64,000 bases of DNA, from positions 310,001 to 374,000 of the forward strand of contig JAIQDT010001644.1 of assembly GCA_021521415.1 (NCBI GenBank), read 5' to 3'. Source of the DNA: Bidens hawaiensis (taxonomy: Eukaryota > Streptophyta > Magnoliopsida > Asterales > Asteraceae). Under the pieces are notes generated by a model. It worked only from the letters and a program-made list of their open reading frames with translations, was not told the DNA's origin and did not search any database. The position numbers and the translations under genes were made by a program. This document shows, piece by piece, positions 10,194-20,402 of the stretch (position 1 is its first letter; the number at the start of each line of letters is the position of its first letter).

Positions 10194-11363
10194 GACTGCT
10201 ATCACGAGGATAATTGCTATCCTGAGTAATTTAACAGTGATATTAAACATCTAAGGTTTGTATTCGAATTTATATTTTTATTCATTTTAAATATTATTAT
10301 TCTTTTATCATGTTACTGACTTAGGCATCGTAGCGGTGTTAGAAAGGCTAACACCCACCCCTCACCTAGATTTGACTATTTTGTAGCCTGAAGATATGTG
10401 GTATTCCCACATGGAATGATGTTTATTTGGTCCTTTTCGCCATTTAATTTGGGCATTGTCGCCAGTTTATTTGTGCCTTTTCGCCAGCTTATTTGGGCCT
10501 TGTCGCCAGTTAATGTATTATTTAATGCCTCCTAAGGTTTAAGGGGTTTTCACCGCTTCTTAAGATCGCCTGTAGCGCACGTTTATTCAGTCGTAGTTCG
10601 AGAGGCGGGGCCAGCACATGAAATATTATGACTTGTTTCCTCGTTATCCTCAGCTATTAGTTTGAATCTCAAGTTAACGGTAGACGTACCATTCCTATGG
10701 TTTATGGGGTTTTCACCTATTCTATGGGCCTTGTCACCAGTTTATTTGGGCCTTGTCACCAAAATTTCTGAGTTTATTTTCAGGATAATGTTAACATTGC
10801 AGGTCTATCAGTATATCCATAGAATCTAAGGAACATCCTAAAAAATGATCTTATTACAAGGATGAAATGGTCTAGACATTATCAGAGTTAGTTGTTATAT
10901 GATTCTGGTATGATTTCCTATTTGTGAATATTCTATATTTCATATTACTTGTCTTATTTATATGATGAATTTTAAGAATTGGTGTTGGATTATTGAATTG
11001 AAACTTAAACTGTTATTAAGGAACTTCATTTAAATTTTTAAATCCTAATAAAATCAATTTTATTCTAAAGATTTAATAACAAAAACAGGGATAAAATACC
11101 AAGATATGTCATAAGAAGTTGTTATACTAATATTAAAGGTGCAGCATAAGATGATTCAGGTTTCACTCAAAACCGAGCCCATCCGCATGAACCATCTGAT
11201 TGCTCAAAACATGAAATAAAACATAGTTTGGGCTTTGTCCAAAACCAGGATCCCTCCACCCAAACCATTATCCAAGAATATTTTATTGTTCATAGACAAC
11301 CAAAATAGAAACTGTTCAAACAAACAACCAACAGAAACACATCAAACAACCTGAAAACCAGGC
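10194..11363. other. 3' non-coding region of element A between pol and aORF
   Basis: No coding frame. It contains the tandem repeat annotated separately and hairpins homologous to those in B and D: AAGCGGT-GAAA-ACCCCTT on the minus strand near 10545, and GGTA-GACG-TACC near 10683. It also holds a diverged conserved block (CGCCTGTAGCGCACG near 10566). Further right it is AT-rich. On the aORF strand this whole stretch would be aORF 3' untranslated sequence. Confidence 0.65.
10436..10775 (+). repeat. 3' tandem repeat of element A, unit TTTGGGCCTTGTCGCCAG
   Basis: Four copies at 10436-10516 and about three more at 10727-10775, with linkers TTTAT or TTAAT. It is the same repeat as GGGCTTGTCCCCAG in B, D and Z but with CC to GC and CT to CCT changes. 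The array has therefore been homogenised separately in A. Its position between pol stop and aORF stop is unchanged. Confidence 0.8.
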
Positions 11364-12954
11364 TCAAGCCTTGTCATCATCACTCTGATCGCCCGCCTTG
11401 TTTTCCGCTTCCGCCACCTCATCAGCACCAGTCTCCTTTATCACCTCAGAAGTTCCTGCAGCCTCGACTTCTTCAACCTTTTCACCCCTCAAAATCTTCA
11501 GCTTCTTTGCTCGAGCTTTGGAATCCAGGAATCCATTACATAGCCCTTTTCCTAGACCTCCCCTGACATCTTGAGCATTGACTCCAGGATACTTGTAGCC
11601 ACAAACCTCTTGGCATCTTCAATATGTTCGGCTTTCTCCAACTCGAATGAGGTTAAGATCCACAATCTCTTTTTCTTTCTTTCTGTGAAGCTTGATCCTT
11701 GTGTCTACTGCGTGTTGGAGATCTGCAATCTTGCTTTCAACCTCTCTCAAAGCCAATTCAGCATCTTGGAGCCTTAGCTGGTAATTTTCAATTCCCTGTT
11801 ATCCTCAGGTTAACATAATTTTTCTGCAGATTATTATTCTCAGGATAAATAAGGATACTAACTGTTCCAAGAAGACTCGCAAGAGCTGGTAATTTCTATC
11901 TGGCTTCGGCATTGCTCATATCAGCAAAATGTTCAATACTTTTTTGGCGAGTAGTTGGAATCCTCGGCTTTGAGGAGAGAGTTTTGGAGTTCTCCTGTTT
12001 CACCACAGTTTTGTCCTCGATGAAGTCATCCAAGTCGATCAAGCTGAAGGAAGATTTTGATTTTGGCATTTTTGTGCTACAATTTATCAAGTTATTCTCT
12101 AGAAAGCGAAGTCCTAAGGGTTTTATGAAATACCCAGGATACTTATCATAAGACATACTTTCAGAAGACTTCGTTGCAGTTGTGCTGGTGTCGCCTATTT
12201 CTCCTTCAAATCAGAATTCTCTTTGTTTTGCTGGAATTTTGAACAGCGCTTTAAGTCTTTTATTCGTATTACTTCTATACCTTAACAAATAATCAAAAAC
12301 AACTGCAAAAGAAAATATGTGTTAATACAAACTGTTTCCTGAAAGAAATTATATCCTAAGGATTTCCTACCCTTATGAACCCATTCAACAGGAAAGTTTA
12401 CTCCATCAGGAATTGAGTCACAGGGTACAAAGAAGAATTTCTTCTTCCAATCGTGGTCAATAGGAGACACTTTAGGGACCATGTAGAGGCGACTGGTTTT
12501 GGATTGAAGGAAATAACGGTAGGATCCGTGTGTACGAAGGTTATAGGTTGCGGCTATCTCAGGGATACCTATGGTCAGTTCGTGGGTTTTATTCAAACGA
12601 TCTATTGTAGATAAGACTCTCCATGCCATTGGCATAACCTGGGAGTAGGAGAAGCCGGTAAAATCTAAGAATTCCTTAATTAGTGAGGAAAATGGATACG
12701 AGAGACCAATTGAAAAAAGGATAGTAGAAAAAACAAACCCAGCTTTCAAACGAGAAATCAGCTTTGGCTTTGGGGTGGTATGGTCTGATGACGGCCTTAG
12801 CGGGTAACAAACTAGAATTTTTTAGAGATTTGATGTCGAAATCATTGAAGAGACACTGATCCTCATCAGTAGCAGGGATGTGCCCCTGATCGATGAAATC
12901 CTCGCAGGTTGCAAAAGAATAAGGGTTGAGCGATTGAGGGGTTCTTTTTTTCAT
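11364..12954 (-). pseudogene. Antisense extra ORF (aORF) of element A, with introns
   Basis: It starts MKKRTPQSLNPYSFATCEDF at 12954 on the minus strand. Exon 1 contains the region I assign to the 'putative gypsy-type transposase' family (Pfam PF04195) from VMPMAWRVLSTIDRLN, YNLRTHGSYRYF and FFFVPCDSIPDGVNFPVEWV. It ends at HKGG with the donor GTAGGAAAT near 12368. A later exon carries SLIDLDDFIEDKTVVKQE. The C-terminus is a predicted coiled coil (LQDAELALREVESKIADLQ) with an acidic tail ending SDDDKA, stop at 11364-11366. Tat elements are known to carry such extra ORFs in antisense. There are a few frameshifts. The role is unknown. Confidence 0.75.
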
Positions 12955-13075
12955 TTTTATTTTAATTAAACGAGAAGCTTCGGAAAAATAAAAGAAGGGA
13001 GAGAGAGAGACTAACCTGTTTATGAAGCGATAAAGAGATTATTGTGATTTTGAGATTTCGAAATGGGCTGATTAT
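12955..13075. other. Truncated junction between A aORF and A 3' LTR
   Basis: This is the aORF upstream sequence (GA-rich GAGAGAGAGAG near 13001). It passes directly to the B insertion without A's polypurine tract or the first 270 bp or so of A's 3' LTR, which should start TGTTGGTAGC. B's duplication ATTAT (13071-13075 and 23876-23880) is intact. The loss therefore happened in A before B inserted, or A was copied in this form. Confidence 0.7.
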
Positions 13076-13919
13076 TGTTTTGGATAAAAATCGGCTAAGG
13101 ATAATGTATCCAAATCTGTCAAGTGAGGTATAGTGCTAACACTATAACAGTTAACGTATAATCGAAATCTTGATGAACACAGGGATTTGATCACGAGGGA
13201 AAAAACCCTTAATTACAATAATCTTTACTTCGGTCAAAAACTAACAAGGTAATCTTTCGTCGAATTGCTTCGGTCAAGGATTAACAAGGTAATATTTGGT
13301 CGTATGGTATGTGATTATAGTAATCTTCGGCACAAAAAACCCCGGATGGTGAAAACTATCACCGTCAAGTTTACTAATGGTAAAAGGTGATTACAAATGT
13401 TTTGGAGTTTATGATCAACATTACAATGTAAGCTAGTGAGTAAAGACAATATTTGGTTCTGCTCTAGTGTGTGTGATAGTACATGTGTCTTTCTAGTCGT
13501 TCATAACTCGATTATATATAACAATTCCTATTAATCGGCAAGTCCTCCACTAGCAACTCCCATGATTTTGACCACGTGCCACAGAAGTCCAGTAGTGAGA
13601 TAAGCGGAAGAAAAGTCTAAGAGCCGTTGTTGGTATTTATACATCAATCTTCACACGAGATCATCCATTACTAGCTACATTTAACAAGGATCCTGGATCC
13701 ATATTCCAGCTAGAGAATACTCCATGAGGATAATTGATGTCTGCACGTCTTAAAGTCGTCATTCCTGTCTAACACATCACCATACTAAACGCAATCATTA
13801 GTAAACAAATAATACCGAGGATCGTCGATCCTTTATATCATGATATATATTTCAAGGATAAACTATCCACAAGATAGTTAAGGATTAAGGATCCTCATCA
13901 TAAAATTCATGCCCTAACA
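13076..13919 (-). repeat. 3' LTR of element B
   Basis: 844 bp with TG...CA ends (TGTTTTGG and CCTAACA on the plus strand). It aligns along its whole length with 23015-23875. A TATA-like GTATAAATACC lies on the minus strand near 13633-13642. Confidence 0.95.
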
Positions 13920-13937
13920 ATTGCCCCCAAAATGGCG
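13920..13937 (-). promoter_or_regulatory. Polypurine tract of element B
   Basis: On the minus strand CATTTTGGGGGCAAT directly precedes the LTR start TGTTAGGGC. D has the same sequence type (ATTTTGGGGTGGCCAT) before its 3' LTR. Plus-strand DNA synthesis would start from this purine run. Confidence 0.8.
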
Positions 13938-14143
13938 GGTGACAGTGGAATACAGCTGTCATTTTGAAATTCAAAATTACTGTGAAAACAGATAGATGGG
14001 ACGGTTTTGCCAGAATTATTTACCATTTAGCCCCCAAGATAATAATAACCGTCTATATATGCCGCCCTATATCTTTGATTATAACCATACCTTCAGCCGA
14101 CGCATCAGGTATCCTTCTTACTCTTTTCGTATTTTCTTCAACA

Positions 14144-15754
14144 ATGTCTAATGCTTCATCTTCTTCTTCTCCGTATCCCTCAAACCTTCCGAAAAAACCT
14201 CCGATAACCCCAAGTTGTCAGAAATGGAACCCCAATGTCTCTTAGCCAACCCGTCTACGTAGATTTGCAAACTTACGGATCCCGAGATTGATGACTTTCG
14301 TTCGCTGTTCCCTCCGAAAGCCCTATTTCGACCATAAGAATACATCGTCCGCTGCGATGTATACTCCAAGGTCAGGATTTGCTTTCTGGTGACTCCATTT
14401 CTGATTGGCTACAAATATCCCTTTCCGTCTTTTACTCAAAGCTTCTTTGATTCAACCGGCATATCCTATATACAGGTTATGCCTATGGTTTGGAGGGTTC
14501 TCAGCACTATCTAGAGAATCATAGAAGAGCAAGAGATAGACATCGGCCTTCCAGAGTTATCACATTTGTACACCCTCACTACCCGCGGTCCTGCCCGATT
14601 TATCTTCAAATCCAAGCCACTACAACCTCACCCGATATCAAAAGTCACTTTAAACAATACATTGTGGAGGAACCAGTTTTTCTTTGTAAAACGTGACTCA
14701 ATACCAGGGGGGATTGACCTTCCTTCAAAGTGGGTTAGAAAGGGTAGGATCCTGGATCCTTAAGGAATAGCAGGATCCTTGATGCTTTAACTTGAATTCT
14801 GATTTTTCCTTTTTGTTTGCAGTTGACAACTTTGCTTCTTTTGGCAAGTTACCTGGCACAGAAGAACAGACAAAATGGTTCCTATCACTGGATACCGAGA
14901 CTAGGACCTTTCAAGCTCGTTTTATTGAAGGTTTTTGTGATATCTACTCGGGTTCAAGCATGTCAAGTAAGTTAATAATTTTAATATAAATAAGATTAGA
15001 ATAAGAAAACTTGTCTGTTAACTTTTTTCCTTTCCAGGCGCCAAGAAATCCCAAAAGTCAGCCGGCAAGTTCTCCTTAGAAGATATTGACTGTATGGTCA
15101 CCTCCCCTGTTGTCAAGAAGGAGGCTTCGAAGGCAGGCACTAGTTCCGAGCCCAAGACTGCAACAACCAGGGCTAAATCCGCAGCTTCCAAGAGGAAGAG
15201 GTCCTCTGATCCTGAGACCCATTATGACATTGTCCTCTCTATAAGTATCCTGTATCCTGAAACTATAATTTATAGGATCCAATATCCTTCTGACTTTGAT
15301 TACTTTGTTGTGTGTTGGCTATGAGTGCTTTCAAAGAGCATTATGAGAAGATCATCGGCCAAATGAGCGACAAGTTGTCAGGATTAGGGAAGCTGTGGTT
15401 GCCAAGGATAAAGCCATGATCCATCTTTCCAAAGAGAAAAAACAGTTGGAGGATCAGCTATCATTAGCCGAAGCCCAACGTCAAGAGGCAGTGGAGCAGG
15501 CTACAGACGAGGCCAAAGTGTGGGCTGCCAGGTCGGTATTTCAAGCACGGATCAAGATGGCGAAGGAGTCCGGCGATCCTGCTTTTGACAAGTCGACCTG
15601 GGATGTGGAGAAGTGGAAGACTTCTCTTGACGATCTTGGTGGTGAGGACGACGAGGAGATGGTTGATAAAACCGAGGCTGGGACAAGTGGCGTCAAGGAG
15701 GCGGTTGAAGCTGGCAAAGGAGATGGTGTTGCCGAGGGTGAAGATGCATCGTAG
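14144..15754 (+). pseudogene. Antisense extra ORF (aORF) of element B, four exons inferred
   Basis: The best view of this gene. ATG at 14144 (MSNASSSSSPYPSNLPKKP). Exon 1 runs, with two frameshifts, through VMPMVWRVLSTI and FFFVKRDSIPGGIDLPSKWV to KG and the donor GTAGGATCC near 14742. The acceptor TTGTTTGCAG is near 14821. Exon 2 (VDNFASFGKLPGTEEQTKWF) ends ATGTCAAGTAAG near 14968. The intron to TTTCCAG near 15037 is about 70 bp. Exon 3 (SAGKFSLEDIDCMV, then a KRKRSS basic patch). A third intron probably lies at 15231-15328. Exon 4 is coiled coil (KEKKQLEDQLSLAEAQRQEA) with an acidic tail ending EGEDAS, TAG at 15754. Upstream is only 220 bp to the LTR, so a promoter may lie in the LTR or the gap. 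Function unknown. Confidence 0.75.
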
Positions 15755-16598
15755 GTGGGCGATGAAGGATATAGAAGACAAGGCCCGAGCCCACCTTTTT
15801 ATTTTATGTTGATGTTTTCCTGAACAATTACTTTGGTCTGTAATCAACAATAGTAACTAGGATGAAGGATCCATGATCCTTAAGACAATTTGCGGGGGTG
15901 ACAAAGGTAGAGGGATCCTTTGTTTGTTTGGATGAAGCCTTTGTTGCCCCTGTCGTTTAATTTTCCTACACTTATGAACTGTTAGTAGTACTCACTTAAC
16001 CCGGATGGATGGTCCATCTTTTGCATGGTGAAATCCAGGTTAAGAATTTTTAATAAGTCCTGGTGGCTTATTTTAATTAATATAAATCTTTTGACTATTT
16101 GCCTGTTTATTTTCAAAAGTTTGTTAGATATAGCTTTAGCATTATTGATAGTTTTGAAAAATAATCTTCATTAAGAGATTTTAGGATAAACGATCCTTAT
16201 GAAAATTACATAGGATAGAATATTCTTAAAAAACAAACAGTAGGATAAGGTATCCTTAAAAGATGATAAAAGTTATACAATAGAATATCCTTAAAGGACA
16301 AATTTTAGGATAAGGTATCCTTAAAAATAGGTAAAAATTTTTAGTAATAAAATATTGTCAAAGGAATAACCTTCTGACTTGAAATATCCAAATTTATTGC
16401 AACTAAGATAATACATAAATTCATTAAAAGAGACCATACCAAAGGTCTAGGTAGACCTACGTTACCATAAGTACTGAACTCTCAGTGATCCTTGAAGGAA
16501 TAACGTTTGGATTCTGGATCTTTAGAATTTTGTCTTCATGAAAAACTTAGTAAATCTGTTGCAAACAATTCATAATATTAATTGGGATTAAACCCATC
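15755..16598. other. Non-coding spacer downstream of B aORF
   Basis: No coding frame. From 16180 to 16330 it repeats the words TAGGATAAGGTATCCTTAAA in slightly changed form four times. Each is a near-palindrome of AGGATA and TATCCT. AT content is high. It also holds the segment GGTGAAATCCAGGTTAAG near 16027, which is conserved (inverted) at D 51180-51230. Confidence 0.6.
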
Positions 16599-16795
16599 AA
16601 GCTGGGGACAAGCCCATAAATTAACTGTGGACAAGCCCGTGCAACTGGGGACTAGCCCAAAACTGGGGACAAGCCCGTGTAACTGAGGACTAACCCAAAA
16701 CTGGGGATAAGCCCAAAACTGGGGACAAGCCTGTGTAACTGGGGACAAGCCCGTGAAACTGGGGACTAGCCCAAAACTGGGGACAAGCCCAAATA
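16599..16795 (-). repeat. 3' tandem repeat of element B, unit CTGGGGACAAGCCC
   Basis: About ten copies in two alternating versions (ACAAGCCCGTGTAA and ACTAGCCCAAAA), giving a higher-order unit of about 40 bp. It is the longest array of this repeat in the window. The alternating pattern implies expansion by doubling of a two-unit block. It lies between pol stop and aORF stop, as in Z and D. Confidence 0.9.
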
Positions 16796-16825
16796 TGAAT
16801 GTTAACTAGGGACTCTCCCAAACGA

Positions 16826-17182
16826 AGATAACGTGAAAACGTTATACACCTTAGCTAACATGAAAATGTTAGAAACCTTTGTCTTGAGATAACGTGAAAA
16901 CATTATAAACCGGTGGTATGGTACGTCTACCATAATTCGTAGGATCCTCCATATAGCCGACAACAACTAAATTGTCAGCCACTAAGCGTGTACTGGTCCC
17001 GCTGCCCCGGACTATACGTTGATAGCGTGCGCTCCAGGCGAGAGTGTAGAAACTCTATTTATAAGAAAGGTGAAAACCTTTAAACCTTAGAGGATATGAC
17101 CATCGGGGGTCATACCCAAACGTGGGCTAGGCCAAGGGAAATAGGATAGTACCTTGAATGTAAAGGAGAGGTGGCCAACCTC
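16826..17182 (+). other. Cluster of short hairpins and conserved block (element B)
   Basis: At least seven perfect or near-perfect inverted repeats. ATAACGT-GAAA-ACGTTAT (16828-16845), CTAACAT-GAAA-ATGTTAG (16855-16872), ATAACGT-GAAA-ACATTAT (16889-16906, one mismatch), TATGGTA-CGTC-TACCATA (16917-16934), AAAGGT-GAAA-ACCTTT (17066-17081), TATGACC-ATCGGG-GGTCATA (17095-17114), AGAGGT-GGCCA-ACCTCT (17067+100 to 17183). Between them is the block around 16985 (GCGTGTACTGGTCCCGCTGC), shared with Z and D. No coding frame. The GAAA loops appear only on the plus strand, the aORF strand, where this would be 3' untranslated RNA. Confidence 0.75.
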
Positions 17183-17374
17183 TTGATCATCGAACATATT
17201 ATTATAACCCTGCATTGATACTTAAAACTTGGAAAAGATAAAATGTTAAGAATACGTTATCCTTAAATTAGAAATAAGAAGTTGAAAAGGATAAGTAATC
17301 GGATAGATATTACCAGATTCGGGGATACTTGATCCTTTAAGGATAATATATCCTCTCAAGATACTGGATCCTGA

Positions 17375-18256
17375 TCAGAAAAAATACTTCTTGAGGTGGA
17401 TAGCATTCTATGCTCTTGGTAATCTGTTGCCTTCCATTTTGAGCAAATGATATGCCCCTTTTCCTGCTTCCGACTCGATTTGATAAGGTCCTTCCTATTT
17501 GGGTGCTAATTTTCCATCAGCCAGATTGGTAGTATTTTGGAAGGCCTTCCTCTAAACTAGATCTCCTTCTTGAAATCTTCTGATCCTTATATTCTTGTTG
17601 TATGCCCCAACTACCCTTTGTTGATAAGCTGCAATTCTGATTTTGGCTAGGTCTCTGAGTTCTTCAATAGTATCCAAGTCTTCAAGAAGGATTTCTTTAT
17701 TGGCTTCAAGATCACGAATGCTCGTTCTTGCTGTAGGAACCACCATCTCTTTAGGGATCACTGCTTCTAATCCAAATACCAACGAAAAATGTGTTTGGCC
17801 TGTTGCATTCTTAGGTGTTGTCCTTTCGGCCCAAAGAACATATGGTAGTTCTTCGGCCCATTTTCCCTTCTTGGATCCTACCTTCTTCTTTAGATTGTTG
17901 ATGATGATTTTGTTGCTAGACTCTGCTTGACAATTAGGTTGAGGATGCACTGGTGTTGAAGTAATCATCTTTATGCCCCAGCTATCACATGAAGAGGATA
18001 TAGGATATATTGATTCTGCTGGTTGATGAAGGATATTTGCATGCCTTTGGCAGGCATCACACTTCTTCGAGTACTCTACTGCATCCTTCTTCATTGTTGG
18101 CCAGAAGTACCCAGTTCTAAGTATCCTGGAGAATAATGCCCTTCCTCCTGTGTGGTTGCCGCAATCTCCTTCGTGAAAGTCTTTAAGTACTTCTTGGAAT
18201 TCAGGATCCTCGATGCACCTCAAGTATGGACCTGCAAGAGATTTTCTGTATAGCAT
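17375..18256 (-). pseudogene. Integrase of element B with in-frame core deletion
   Basis: The zinc region is intact (HEGDCGNHTGGRALF, then CDACQRHANILHQPAE). Directly after SIYPISSS the frame jumps to CDSWGIKMITSTPVHPQ, near 17985-18000. Compared with D and A, about 90 residues are missing, including [12 protein letters not shown], the first catalytic D (MTDYFSKW) and the second (CDNGSQ). The E region has QAESSNK. The C-terminal region continues to FQEGDLV at 17552, where a stop falls, and homologous codons run on to LKKYFF and TGA at 17375. The frame stays open across the deletion, but the protein cannot be catalytic. Confidence 0.9.
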
Positions 18257-18371
18257 ATCATCTAATAAAATGAATTGTGATACCTTGAGTTTGAAGGATT
18301 TGGGATTCTCGGTAGTTGGAATCTCTCTTGTTTGAATGTACTTCTTGAGCGGAAGGATCCATGATTCTCGT

Positions 18372-20402
18372 TTATTTGAGGATAATGGATCCCAGAGTAC
18401 AATTTCTGTATAGCATATCTTCTTGTTCTCCTATTGCTGGTGAGAGAACATGAATGATTGGAATCTTCGTATCTTCTGGATTTTTCAGAGATGAGGCTAG
18501 ATTTTCCAAAGCATCTGCCCCGACATTTTCTTCTCTTGGTACCTGCACAATACTAAAAAGTTCGAAGGATTTTGCTAGTTCCTTCACAACATCTAGATAT
18601 TTGATTAGTTTTTCTCCTTTAACAGCATATGAGCCATTAAAGTGGTTAGCAATCAACAATGAATCTATATATACTTGAAGATACCTGATCCTCATGCATT
18701 TAGCTAATTGCAAACCTGCGATCAAAGCCTCGTATTCTGCTTCATTGTTTGTTGCTTGAAACTCACAGGCTATATACTGGGGTAATATGTCCCCCTGTGA
18801 CGATTTCAGTAGGATCCCCATTCCTGTTCCTCTTACATTAGAAGTTCCGTCAGTGAAGAGTATCCAAGGATCCTGGGTCTTCTCTAGTTGTTGGACCTCC
18901 AAGTCAGCTTCTTTTTGTAGGTCACTAGTGAAATCAGCCATAAAGTCCGCCAGTGCTTGAGACTTGATTGTTGTTCTTGGCTCGTATTGGATATCATATG
19001 CACTTAATTTCACAGCCCACTTGGCCAATCTACCTGATAACTCTGGTTTTCTAAGAACATTCTTCACAGGATAATTAGTTATTAAAATAATAGGGTGAGT
19101 TTCAAAATAATGTCTCAATTTAGTAGAAGCCATAATGAGTGCAAGAATTAACTTTTCTAAATGAGAATACCTAGCTTCTGCATCTAAAAGACTTTTACTT
19201 ACATAGTAAACGGGATGTTGTTCACCTTCATGATCCTTTACTAAGACGGCACTCACTGCATTTCCCGAGACAGCAAAATATAGATATAAGGATTCTCCAT
19301 CCACAGGCTTCCTTAGAGCTGGATCTGAGGATAAGTAATCCTTCAAGGCCTTAAGCGCAGTCTCATGCTTTTCCGTCCATTCAAACTTTATATTATTCCT
19401 AAGGATATCATAAAAGTCCTTGCACTTTTCGGAGGATCTTGAGATGAACCTATTGAGAGCGGCTATTCTTCCTGTGAGCCTTTGGACATCTTTTGCGTTT
19501 GCAGGAGACTTTATATTGAGGATGTCTTCAATCTTCTCGGAGCTTGCTTCAATTCCTCTCTTAGTCACTATATATCCCAGAAATTTTCCAGCCTTAACAC
19601 CAAAGTGGCATTTTGCCGGATTCAATTTCATGTTATACTGGTCGAGGATATTGAATGCTTCCTCGAGGTTTCTGAGATGATCCTCAGCTCTCTTTAACTT
19701 CACCTCCATATCATCTATGTAGACCTCCATAGTTTTACCTAACTGATCCTTGAACATCATGTTTACTAGTCTTTGGTATGTCGCCCCTGCATTTCTTAGT
19801 CCAAACGGCATAGCAGTATAACAGTATATGCCGGTAGGAGTCATGAATGCTATATCCTCTTGATCAGATGGTTCCATCTGAATTTGATGGAATCCAGAGG
19901 AAGCATCCATAAAGGTAAGCATTTCATGTCCTGCAGATGCATCCACCATGGAATCTATATGTGGTAATGGGAAAGGATCCTTGGGGCATGCCTTGTTTAA
20001 ATAGGTAAAATCGACACACACCCTCCACTTTCCTTTCTTTTTTGAAACAACGACCACATTAGCTAGCTTTCGAGGATACTGAACCTCTCTGATCATACCG
20101 GCCTTAAGAAGTTTTTCAACTTCTTCTTGTATGATCTTGTTCCTCTTAGGAGCGCATTTTCTTCGCTTCTGATGGACGAGTTTAAAAGATAAATCAAGGC
20201 TTAGTTTATGAGTGATTACCTCTTTTGGAATACATGTCATGTCTGAGTGCTTGAAGGCAAAGGTAGATCTTCTTCGCCCTAAGAAGGATACTAAATCCTC
20301 CTCAATCTTACTGGGGATCTTGGATCCTAGGAACACCTTTATCTCTAGATCCTTGGGGTCCAACGATACTTCTTTAAGGTCTTTCTCCCGAGCCTCCAGC
20401 AC
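18372..20402 (-). CDS. Reverse transcriptase, RNase H and archaeal-type RNase H of element B
   Basis: A 676-codon open frame. RT occupies about residues 60-250: KKKGKWRVCVDFTYLNKACP, LTFMDASSGFHQI, MPFGLRNAGATYQRLVN and the catalytic VYIDDMEVK. RNase H (about 330-460) shows YYVSKSLLDAEARYSHLEKL and FETHPIILITNYPV. The second RNase H (about 500-650) has DGTSNVRG, NNEAEYEALIAGLQLA, VYIDSLLIANHFNGSY and ENVGADALENLASS, giving D, E, D and D in order. An added archaeal-type RNase H is the known hallmark of plant Tat elements. I see no defect in the catalytic residues. The integrase follows after a short stop-containing gap (18257-18371). Confidence 0.92.
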   Translation of the reverse strand: MLEAREKDLKEVSLDPKDLEIKVFLGSKIPSKIEEDLVSFLGRRRSTFAFKHSDMTCIPKEVITHKLSLDLSFKLVHQKRRKCAPKRNKIIQEEVEKLLKAGMIREVQYPRKLANVVVVSKKKGKWRVCVDFTYLNKACPKDPFPLPHIDSMVDASAGHEMLTFMDASSGFHQIQMEPSDQEDIAFMTPTGIYCYTAMPFGLRNAGATYQRLVNMMFKDQLGKTMEVYIDDMEVKLKRAEDHLRNLEEAFNILDQYNMKLNPAKCHFGVKAGKFLGYIVTKRGIEASSEKIEDILNIKSPANAKDVQRLTGRIAALNRFISRSSEKCKDFYDILRNNIKFEWTEKHETALKALKDYLSSDPALRKPVDGESLYLYFAVSGNAVSAVLVKDHEGEQHPVYYVSKSLLDAEARYSHLEKLILALIMASTKLRHYFETHPIILITNYPVKNVLRKPELSGRLAKWAVKLSAYDIQYEPRTTIKSQALADFMADFTSDLQKEADLEVQQLEKTQDPWILFTDGTSNVRGTGMGILLKSSQGDILPQYIACEFQATNNEAEYEALIAGLQLAKCMRIRYLQVYIDSLLIANHFNGSYAVKGEKLIKYLDVVKELAKSFELFSIVQVPREENVGADALENLASSLKNPEDTKIPIIHVLSPAIGEQEDMLYRNCTLGSIILK

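Noticed and set aside
14144..15754. aORF considered as a host gene fragment trapped between elements
   Set aside because: The same gene stands at the same place and orientation inside A, B, E and Z, so it belongs to the element family.
16599..16795. Regular short repeats, considered as a CRISPR-like array
   Set aside because: The spacers are themselves repeated and only a few bases long, the context is a plant retrotransposon 3' region, and the same array recurs in sister elements.
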